Part shown: positions 25,077 to 31,852 of the stretch, one piece after another
How the letters are laid out: every line of letters begins with the position of its first letter
Numbering within the stretch: position 1 is the first letter of the stretch
Origin: Streptomyces cinerochromogenes
Lineage (GTDB): Bacteria; Actinomycetota; Actinomycetes; Streptomycetales; Streptomycetaceae
DNA length: 64,000 nucleotides
Assembly: GCF_014648635.1 (NCBI RefSeq)
Contig: NZ_BMRM01000005.1
Span: 1-64,000 of the forward strand
Direction: 5' to 3'
Notes under the pieces: model-generated
What the model was told of the DNA's origin: nothing
The model's input: the letters and a program-made list of their open reading frames with translations, nothing else
The model's database searches: none
Position numbers and translations under genes: made by a program

Positions 25077-25823
25077 ATGCGGGCAGAGGTACACCAAGTC
25101 GCCGACGGCACCTATCTGGTGCACGGCAACAACGTCAACTGGGTGATCCTGAAGGACGGGGACGCCGTCACCCTGGTGGACACCGGGTACCCGGGAGACC
25201 GCCAGGGGGTCCTGCAATCCCTCGCCGAGGTGGGCAGTTCCCCGGAGGCGGTCGCCGCCGTGCTGATCACCCACGCGCACAACGACCACCTGGGCTCGGC
25301 CGAGTACCTGCGCGCGGCCCACGGCACCCCGGTGTACCTGCACCCGGCCGAGGTGCCGCACGCCCGGCGGGACTTCCTGCAGCAGGCCGGCATCGGCGAC
25401 GTGGTGCGCAACGCCTGGCGGCCGGGTGTCCTGCCGTGGGCGGTGCACGTGATCCGGGCGGGCGGCACCGACCACAACCCCGTCACCGCGCCCGCGCCGT
25501 TCCCGAACGAGGGCCCGCTGGACCTGCCGGGCCGTCCCGTGCCCGTGCACACCCCCGGCCACACCGACGGCCACTGCGTCTACCACCTCCCCGGGGCGGG
25601 CATCGTCATCTCCGGCGACGCCCTGGTCAGCGGCCACGCGACCTCGCGGGTCAAGGGCCCGCAGATCCTGCCCGACTTCTTCCACCACGAGCGCGCCCGG
25701 GTCGTGGCCTCGCTGGAGCTGGTCGGGGCGCTCGACGGCGACACCCTGCTGCCCGGACACGGACCGGTCCACCGCGGTCCGGTGCGGGCCGCGGCCGACC
25801 TGGCCCGGGACCGGGCCTCCTAG
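25077..25823 (+). CDS. Metallo-beta-lactamase-fold hydrolase
   Basis: A 248-residue MBL-fold protein with a complete dinuclear metal site: H66-x-H68-x-D70-H71 in THAHNDHLGSAE, a further histidine in HTPGHTDGH, the bridging aspartate in ISGDALVSGH and the last histidine in LLPGHGPVH. It resembles glyoxalase II-like and general MBL hydrolases; no sequence clue fixes the substrate. The ATG follows GGGGAG, closely spaced. The start of the following DUF4032 gene is 30 bases downstream in the same orientation, so a two-gene operon is plausible. Confidence 0.9.
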   Translation: MRAEVHQVADGTYLVHGNNVNWVILKDGDAVTLVDTGYPGDRQGVLQSLAEVGSSPEAVAAVLITHAHNDHLGSAEYLRAAHGTPVYLHPAEVPHARRDFLQQAGIGDVVRNAWRPGVLPWAVHVIRAGGTDHNPVTAPAPFPNEGPLDLPGRPVPVHTPGHTDGHCVYHLPGAGIVISGDALVSGHATSRVKGPQILPDFFHHERARVVASLELVGALDGDTLLPGHGPVHRGPVRAAADLARDRAS

Positions 25824-25853
25824 AACCGGCGGGCGGGGCCTTAGGGTTCCGCC

Positions 25854-27128
25854 ATGGCCTTGCAGATCAGCGCCACCAATCCCGAGCACCCCGCACTCCT
25901 GCTCGCCCTGCCCTGGGACACCCCGCTGGAGGAGTGGCCCGAGCACCACCTCGTGCCGCTCCCCCGCGGCATCTCCCGGCACGTGGTGCGCTACGCGCAC
26001 GCCGGCGACGAGGTGATCGCCGTCAAGGAGCTGGCCGAACGGCCCGCGCTGCGCGAGTACGAGCTGCTGCGCGACCTGGACCGGCTCGGCATCCCCGCCG
26101 TCGACCCGCTCGCCGTGGTCACCGGCCGCACCGACCCCTCCGGCGCCCCGCTGGAGCCGGTCCTCGTCACCCGGCACCTGCGCGGCTCGATGCCCTACCG
26201 GTCGATGTTCGAGACGACCATGCGCCCGGCGACGATGCACCGGCTGATGGACGCCCTCGCCGTGCTGCTGGTCCGGCTCCACCTGGCCGGGTTCGCCTGG
26301 GGCGACTGCTCGCTGTCCAACACCCTGTTCCGCCGGGACGCGGGCGCCTACGCGGCCTATCTGGTCGACGCCGAGACCGGCGACCTGCACCCGCGGCTCA
26401 GCCCCGGGCAGCGGGACTACGACCTGGACCTCGCCCGCGTCAACATCAGCGGCGAGCTGCTGGACCTGGAGGCGTCCGGCGCGCTGCACCCGTCCGTCGA
26501 CCCGGTCGAGTTCGGCCACGAGATCTGCACCCGCTACCAGGGGCTGTGGCAGGAGCTGACCCGCACCTCGGTGTACCCGGCGGGCAAGTACCACTACATC
26601 GAGCGCCGGATCCGCCGCCTGAACGACCTCGGGTTCGACGTCGCCGAGATGCAGATCGAGCACTCCTCCAACGGCGACACGGTCACCTTCGTGCCGAAGG
26701 TCGTCGACGCCGGCCACCACCAGCGCCAGCTGCTCCGGCTGACCGGCCTGGACGCCGAGGAGAACCAGGCGCGGCGGCTGCTGAACGACCTGGAGAGCTG
26801 GATGGCCACCCAGGACGACTACGCCCCGGGTGACCCTCCCCCGAGCTCTCGGCTCCGCTCGAACAGGGGGGACCCCCATGCCGCCCGCCCGGAGGTCTTG
26901 GCCCACCGCTGGGTGCGGGACGTGTTCCGGCCCACCGTGCGGGCGGTGCCGGTAGAGCTGCGCGGCTCCATGGACCCGGCCGAGATCTACCACGAGCTCC
27001 TCGAACACCGCTGGTACCTGTCCGAGCGCGCCCAGCACGACATAGGCCTCGACACCGCCGTCGAGGACTACATCGAGAACGTCCTGCCCAGGGCCCGGAC
27101 CACACTGGAGCCGACCGGGGCGGAGTAG
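25854..27128 (+). CDS. DUF4032 protein (kinase-fold-like) carrying an in-frame palindromic element
   Basis: A 424-residue DUF4032 protein. The N-terminal half resembles a lipopolysaccharide-kinase/APH-like fold: VIAVKELAERPALREYELL includes a candidate ATP-contacting lysine, LVTRHLRGSMPYRS the hinge, HLAGFAWGDCSLSNTLFRR the catalytic-loop equivalent (usual His-x-Asp replaced by WGDCSLSN, keeping D and N) and YLVDAETGD the metal site. DUF4032 covers the C-terminal half. Its biochemical role is not known. About residues 326-342 (PGDPPPSSRLRSNRGDPHAA) are encoded by a palindromic repeat that looks inserted without breaking the frame. It converges with the universal stress gene, the stops being one base apart. 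Confidence 0.85.
   Translation: MALQISATNPEHPALLLALPWDTPLEEWPEHHLVPLPRGISRHVVRYAHAGDEVIAVKELAERPALREYELLRDLDRLGIPAVDPLAVVTGRTDPSGAPLEPVLVTRHLRGSMPYRSMFETTMRPATMHRLMDALAVLLVRLHLAGFAWGDCSLSNTLFRRDAGAYAAYLVDAETGDLHPRLSPGQRDYDLDLARVNISGELLDLEASGALHPSVDPVEFGHEICTRYQGLWQELTRTSVYPAGKYHYIERRIRRLNDLGFDVAEMQIEHSSNGDTVTFVPKVVDAGHHQRQLLRLTGLDAEENQARRLLNDLESWMATQDDYAPGDPPPSSRLRSNRGDPHAARPEVLAHRWVRDVFRPTVRAVPVELRGSMDPAEIYHELLEHRWYLSERAQHDIGLDTAVEDYIENVLPRARTTLEPTGAE
26829..26880. repeat. Short palindromic interspersed element inside a coding region
   Basis: About 50 bases form a compound hairpin: CCCCC (26838-26842) and GAGC (26843-26846) can pair with GCTC (26857-26860) and GGGGG (26866-26870), and the element ends GGGGGGACCCCCATG. 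I recognise it as resembling a small palindromic element scattered between genes in Streptomyces genomes (memory, not searched). Here it lies inside the DUF4032 reading frame and adds about 17 codons. No second copy was seen in this window. Confidence 0.6.
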
Positions 27129-27129
27129 C

Positions 27130-27996
27130 TCACTCGTGCGGGACCACGGCCACCGGGCAGTCGGCGTGGTGCAGCACCCCGTGCGCGACCGAGCCGATCC
27201 GGGCACCGACCGCCGTACGGCGCGCCCGGCGCCCGACGACCATCAGCTGGGCCCGGCCGGCCGTCGACAGCAGCACCTGGCCGGCGCTGCCCATCTCCAC
27301 GTGCTCGGCCACGGGCACCTCCGGGAACCGCTCCCGCCACGGCTGGAGGGCCTCGGTCAGCGCCTGCCTCTCGTACGGTTCGAGGCCGCCGGCGTCGTCG
27401 AGCAGCTTGAGCGAGCCGGGGCTGTAGGCGAAGACGGGGGGAAGCGTCCACGCCCGGACCGCGCGGACGGCCGCACCGCGAGCCGCCGCCGTCTCGAACG
27501 CGAACCTCAGCGCCGCCGCGCTGTCCTCCGGGCCGCCGTGCTGGCCGACCACGACGTCCCGGCCGGCCGCCTCCGCCGCGGGCTGGTCCTCGGCGCGCAC
27601 CAGGACCACGGGCCGGGCCGCCTCCGCGATGACCTGCTGGCCGACCGAGCCCAGCAGGAAGCCGACGACGGGCCCGTGGCCGCGCGAGCCGAGCACCAGC
27701 ATCTCGGCCCCGGCCGCCGCACCGGCCAGCGCCTCCGCGGCACCGCCCTCGACCAGGTCGGTGGTCACCGTCAGCCCCGGATGCCGCTCGGCCACGGTCC
27801 GCACGGCCTCCGTCACCCCCTCCGACACCCACCCGTGCTGGGTGTCCCGGTCCGCGGCGGCGAGCGCCTCGGCGTACCGCCAGGCGTGCACCACGCGCAG
27901 CGGCAGCTCCCGGCGTACGGCCTCCCGGGCCGCCCAGTCCAGCGCGGCCAGACTCTCCTCCGTACCGTCCACCCCTGCCGTGATCGGGCGTGTCAT
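27130..27996 (-). CDS. Universal stress protein with two Usp domains
   Basis: A 288-residue tandem UspA protein. Domain 1 starts ITAGVDGTEESLAALDWAA and ends with the ATP-binding signature GSRGHGPVVGFLLGSVGQQV (about residues 103-122). Domain 2 covers about 145-288 but its equivalent loop, VVGRRARRTAVGARIGSVAH, lacks the second glycine of G-2X-G, so only the first domain clearly has the nucleotide motif. Such proteins are induced by hypoxia or stress in actinobacteria. It is divergent from the receiver/TrxR-like fusion operon across 255 bases. The ATG at 27996 matches the start of the first domain. Confidence 0.93.
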   Translation of the reverse strand: MTRPITAGVDGTEESLAALDWAAREAVRRELPLRVVHAWRYAEALAAADRDTQHGWVSEGVTEAVRTVAERHPGLTVTTDLVEGGAAEALAGAAAGAEMLVLGSRGHGPVVGFLLGSVGQQVIAEAARPVVLVRAEDQPAAEAAGRDVVVGQHGGPEDSAAALRFAFETAAARGAAVRAVRAWTLPPVFAYSPGSLKLLDDAGGLEPYERQALTEALQPWRERFPEVPVAEHVEMGSAGQVLLSTAGRAQLMVVGRRARRTAVGARIGSVAHGVLHHADCPVAVVPHE

Positions 27997-28035
27997 CCGC
28001 GGGCCTCCTCGTCGTCGCCGGGTTCTCCGGGTACT

Positions 28036-28055
28036 GGTGCCCGCCGACGGGCACC
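28036..28055 (-). promoter_or_regulatory. Hairpin in the leader region of the universal stress gene
   Basis: A perfect 8-bp stem, GGTGCCCG (28036-28043) with CGGGCACC (28048-28055), and a four-base loop lie 40-60 bases upstream of the usp start in the divergent 255-base spacer. It may be a leader hairpin or an operator. No T-run follows, so it is not a classical terminator. Confidence 0.35.
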
Positions 28056-28251
28056 GGTCACGATGATCTCTCCTCCCGGACGCCCCGCCGGCTCCCCGGA
28101 CCGGTGGTGCGCCCGCCGGGCACCGTGGGGCAAGCGGTGGGCGCCCGCGGGCAAGCGGAACCCGCGGAGGCGACCATACGATGGCCTGGTACCGGTGCGG
28201 TGGTCCCCACGACACCGACCCGGCGGATCCGGCACTCGGGTGGGGAGACGT

Positions 28252-29928
28252 ATGGCACAGGCCGCCGACACCGCGCGGACCGTCATCCTGACCGTGGACG
28301 ACGACCCGGGGGTCTCCCGTGCCGTCGCCCGCGATCTCAGGCGGCGCTACGGCGAGTCGTACCGGATCGTGCGCGCGGAGTCCGGCGAGTCCGCCCTGGA
28401 CGCACTGCGCGAACTGAAGCTGCGCGGTGACCTGGTCGCCGTGATCCTGGCGGACTACCGCATGCCGCAGATGAACGGCATCGAGTTCCTGGAGCAGGCC
28501 CTCGACGTGTACCCGGGGGCGCGGCGGGTGCTGCTGACCGCCTACGCGGACACCAACGCGGCGATCGACGCGATCAACGTGGTGGACCTGGACCACTATC
28601 TGCTCAAGCCCTGGGACCCGCCGGAGGAGAAGCTCTACCCGGTCGTGGACGACCTGCTCCAGGCCTGGCGCACCAGCGCCTACAAGCCGGTGCCCAGCAC
28701 CAAGGTGGTGGGACACCGCTGGTCGGCGCGCTCCTCGGACGTCCGCGAGTTCCTGGCCCGCAACCAGGTGCCGTACCGCTGGTACTCGGTGGAGGAGCCG
28801 GAGGGGCGGCGGCTGCTGGCGGCGGCCGGACAGGACGGGCAGCGGCTGCCGCTGGTGATCACCCCGGACTGCACGGTCCTGGTCGAGCCGGAGGCGCCCG
28901 AGCTGGCCGCGCACGTGGGACTGGCGACGACGCCGACGGCCGACTTCTACGACCTGATCGTGATCGGCGGCGGGCCGGCCGGGCTCGGCGCGGCCGTGTA
29001 CGGGGCCTCCGAGGGTCTGAGGACCGTGCTGGTGGAGCGGTCGGCGACCGGCGGGCAGGCCGGGCAGAGTTCCCGGATCGAGAACTACCTCGGCTTCCCC
29101 GACGGGGTCTCCGGCGCCCAGCTCACCGACCGGGCGCGCCGGCAGGCGGCCAAGTTCGGCGCCGAGATCCTGACCGCGCGCGAGGTGACGGGTCTCGAGG
29201 TCAACGGCGCCGCCCGTGTCGTACGGTTCGCGGACGGTTCGGCGATCGCCGCGCACAGCGTGATCCTCGCGACCGGCGTGCAGTACCGGCAGCTGGAGGC
29301 CGCCGGCTGCTCCGACCTGACCGGGTGCGGGGTGTTCTACGGCTCGGCGCTGACCGAGGCCGCCTCCTGCCAGGGCCAGGACGTGTACATCGTCGGCGGC
29401 GCCAACTCGGCGGGCCAGGCGGCGATGTACCTGTCCCGGGGCGCGAAGTCGGTGACGCTGCTGGTGCGCGGCCCGGACCTGTCGGCGTCCATGTCGCACT
29501 ACCTGATCCAGCAGATCAACGAGGCCCCGAACATCTCGGTGCGCTGTCACACGGTCGTGGAACAGGCGCACGGCTCGGACCGCCTGGAGCGGCTGACGCT
29601 GCGCGACGCGGTGACCGGGGAGACCGAACAGGTCGACGCGCAGTGGATGTTCGTGTTCATCGGCGCCGCCCCGCTGACGGACTGGCTCGGCGACAGCGTG
29701 CTGCGCGACGGGCGCGGCTTCATCCTGGCCGGGCCGGACCTGACCGCCGACGGGCGGCCGCCGGCCGGCTGGGAGCTGGACCGGGCGCCGTACCACCTGG
29801 AGACCAGCATTCCCGGGGTGTTCGTGGCGGGCGACGCGCGCGCCGAGTCCGCCAAGCGGGTCGCGTCCGCCGTCGGAGAGGGAGCCATGGCCGTGATGCT
29901 CGTCCACCGGTACCTGGAGCAGTCGTGA
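28252..29928 (+). CDS. Fused response regulator / glutaredoxin-like / thioredoxin-reductase-like flavoprotein
   Basis: A 558-residue three-part protein. Residues 10-140 are a CheY-like receiver: acidic pocket D16-D18, phosphoacceptor D68 (VILADYRMPQMNG) and K119 (YLLKP). Residues 150-225 resemble a thioredoxin/glutaredoxin-like domain, but where a CxxC would sit it reads VGHRWSARSSD. Residues 232-558 are a TrxR-like flavoprotein with FAD motif IGGGPAGLGAAVYGASEG and NAD(P)H motif VGGANSAGQAAMYL. The segment corresponding to the TrxR redox CATC reads GVFYGSALTEAASC, so that disulfide also appears absent. The GenBank-style name for such fusions (fused response regulator/thioredoxin-disulfide reductase) may therefore mislead. 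The stop overlaps the kinase start. Confidence 0.92.
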   Translation: MAQAADTARTVILTVDDDPGVSRAVARDLRRRYGESYRIVRAESGESALDALRELKLRGDLVAVILADYRMPQMNGIEFLEQALDVYPGARRVLLTAYADTNAAIDAINVVDLDHYLLKPWDPPEEKLYPVVDDLLQAWRTSAYKPVPSTKVVGHRWSARSSDVREFLARNQVPYRWYSVEEPEGRRLLAAAGQDGQRLPLVITPDCTVLVEPEAPELAAHVGLATTPTADFYDLIVIGGGPAGLGAAVYGASEGLRTVLVERSATGGQAGQSSRIENYLGFPDGVSGAQLTDRARRQAAKFGAEILTAREVTGLEVNGAARVVRFADGSAIAAHSVILATGVQYRQLEAAGCSDLTGCGVFYGSALTEAASCQGQDVYIVGGANSAGQAAMYLSRGAKSVTLLVRGPDLSASMSHYLIQQINEAPNISVRCHTVVEQAHGSDRLERLTLRDAVTGETEQVDAQWMFVFIGAAPLTDWLGDSVLRDGRGFILAGPDLTADGRPPAGWELDRAPYHLETSIPGVFVAGDARAESAKRVASAVGEGAMAVMLVHRYLEQS

Positions 29929-31376
29929 GCGGGCAGATCGTGGCGTGCAGCCCGCAGGAGATCGGCTCGCTGTTCCTCTTCGAGAAGCTGAGCGCCGAGC
30001 AGTTGGGCCGGCTGTGCGCCCAGGGACGGGTGGAGCTGTTCCAGCCCGGCCCGGTGTACACCGAGGGCGACCCGGCCACCTGCTTCTTCGTGATGATCGA
30101 GGGCACGGTCGTGCTGTCCCGCCGGGTCGGCGGTGACGACGTGGAGGTCACCCGGACCTCACAGCCCGGGGTGTACGCGGGCGCGATGCAGGCCTACCTC
30201 GGCGACCGGGTGCGGCAGGTCTACAACAACTCCATGCGGGTCACGGTGCCGACGCGGTTCTTCGTGCTGCCGGCCGACATCTTCGCGGACGTCATGCAGG
30301 AGTGGTTCCCGATGGCCGTGCACCTGCTGGAGGGGCTGTTCTTCGGCACGAAGAACACCCAGGCGATGATCGGTCAGCGGGAACGGCTGCTGGCGCTCGG
30401 CTCGTTGTCGGCGGGGCTCACGCACGAGCTGAACAACCCGGCGGCGGCCGCGGTCCGGGCCACCGCGACGCTGCGGGAGCGCGTCGCGAAGATGCGGCGC
30501 AAGCTCGGTCTGATCGCCGAGGGGCCCTTCTCCCGCGAGGTGCTGGCGAGCCTGGTCGAGATCCAGGAGCGCACCGCGGAGCGGGTGGCGAAGGCCCCGG
30601 TGCTCAGCCCGCTGGAGGCCAGCGACCGGGAGGACACGCTCACCGACTGGCTGGAGGACCACGGCATCGACCACGGCTGGCAGCTGGCGCCCACCTTCGT
30701 GCAGGCCGGGCTCGACGTGGACTGGCTGGAGCAGGTCGCGGCGGCGGTGGACGAGGAGATCCTGCCGAACGCGGTGGGCTGGCTCAACTACACCATCGAG
30801 ACCGAGCTGTTGATGAGCGAGATCGAGGACTCCACCACCCGCATCTCGCACCTGGTCGACGCCGCCAAGCAGTACTCCCAGCTGGACCGGGCCCCGTACC
30901 GGGTGGTGGACGTGCACGAACTCCTCGACAGCACGCTGCTGATGCTGTCGGGGAAGATCGGCCCGGGCATCGAGGTCGTCAAGGAGTACGACCGCACGCT
31001 CCCGCCGGTGCCCGCCTACCCGGCCGAGCTGAACCAGGTGTGGACCAACCTGGTGGACAACGCCGTCTCGGCCATGAACGGCGCGGGCGGCCAGGGCACG
31101 CTGACCGTGCGGACGGCGCTCCACCACGAGCGGCTGCTGGTCGAGTTCCGGGACACCGGTCCGGGCGTCCCGCCGGAGATCAGGGACCGGATCTTCGACC
31201 CGTTCTTCACGACCAAGCCGGTCGGCGAGGGCACCGGCCTCGGCCTGGACATCTCCTGGCGGATCGTCGTCAACAAGCACCACGGGGCCCTGCGGGTCGA
31301 GTCGGTGCCCGGCGACACCCGTTTCCAGGTGCTGCTGCCCCTGACCGCCGAGACACCCGACGAGGAGCCGGTATGA
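29925..31376 (+). CDS. Soluble sensor histidine kinase with N-terminal cyclic-nucleotide-binding domain
   Basis: A 483-residue cytosolic kinase without membrane segments. Residues 12-130 form a cNMP-type beta-roll (LFQPGPVYTEGDPATCFFVM). The dimerisation helix carries the phosphoacceptor H167 in SAGLTHELNNPAAAAV. The catalytic domain has N box NQVWTNLVDNAVSAM, G1 FRDTGPGVP, F box DPFFTTKP and G2 GEGTGLGLDISW, so it looks active. A 100-residue insert between H box and ATPase is helical and has no recognised domain. The GTG start overlaps the stop of the upstream gene (GTGA), showing translational coupling; the receiver there is the obvious phosphotransfer partner (inference). Confidence 0.92.
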   Translation: MSGQIVACSPQEIGSLFLFEKLSAEQLGRLCAQGRVELFQPGPVYTEGDPATCFFVMIEGTVVLSRRVGGDDVEVTRTSQPGVYAGAMQAYLGDRVRQVYNNSMRVTVPTRFFVLPADIFADVMQEWFPMAVHLLEGLFFGTKNTQAMIGQRERLLALGSLSAGLTHELNNPAAAAVRATATLRERVAKMRRKLGLIAEGPFSREVLASLVEIQERTAERVAKAPVLSPLEASDREDTLTDWLEDHGIDHGWQLAPTFVQAGLDVDWLEQVAAAVDEEILPNAVGWLNYTIETELLMSEIEDSTTRISHLVDAAKQYSQLDRAPYRVVDVHELLDSTLLMLSGKIGPGIEVVKEYDRTLPPVPAYPAELNQVWTNLVDNAVSAMNGAGGQGTLTVRTALHHERLLVEFRDTGPGVPPEIRDRIFDPFFTTKPVGEGTGLGLDISWRIVVNKHHGALRVESVPGDTRFQVLLPLTAETPDEEPV

Positions 31377-31723
31377 ACGACGTCGACGGAATCGACCCGA
31401 GCGTCCCGCCCAGCGGCACGGGGTGTGTGGAGTGCGAGGAGGCGGGCGGCTGGTGGTTCCACCTGCGCCGGTGCGCGCAGTGCGGGCACATCGGCTGCTG
31501 CGACGACTCCCCCGCGAAGCACGCCACCGCCCACTACCGGGCCACCGGGCACCCGGTGATCCAGAGCTTCGAGCCGGGCGAGGGCTGGTTCTGGAACTAC
31601 GCCACCGACGAGTTGTTCACCTCCGGCCCCGAACTGGCCCCGCCGGGCAGCCATCCCGAGGACCAGCCGGCACCGGGGCCCGCGGGCCGGGTGCCGGAGA
31701 ACTGGGCGCAGACGCTGCGTTGA
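31373..31723 (+). CDS. UBP-type zinc-finger protein
   Basis: A 116-residue protein that is one ZnF-UBP domain: C18-x2-C21, then C34-x2-C37, C42-C43 and histidines H50, H54 and H60 in AKHATAHYRATGHPV. The aromatic pocket residues that in eukaryotes contact the ubiquitin C-terminal GlyGly (the WW at 27-28 and the GWFW at 71-74) are present in outline. Streptomyces do not have ubiquitin, so the partner must be different. The ATG overlaps the kinase stop (ATGA), completing a three-gene coupled operon. The C-terminal 35 residues are Pro/Gly-rich and probably disordered. Confidence 0.9.
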   Translation: MNDVDGIDPSVPPSGTGCVECEEAGGWWFHLRRCAQCGHIGCCDDSPAKHATAHYRATGHPVIQSFEPGEGWFWNYATDELFTSGPELAPPGSHPEDQPAPGPAGRVPENWAQTLR

Positions 31724-31852
31724 GTCCGCGGCGGGCACGGCGGTCCGCCCGGCTGCCGGAGCCCGGGGGCTTGTCGGTGCCGAGGGGGTGCGGGTGCCGT
31801 GGGCGTCGGCGGGGCCGGGGGCCCTGTCGGTGCCGCGTGGCAGGATGAGGGC

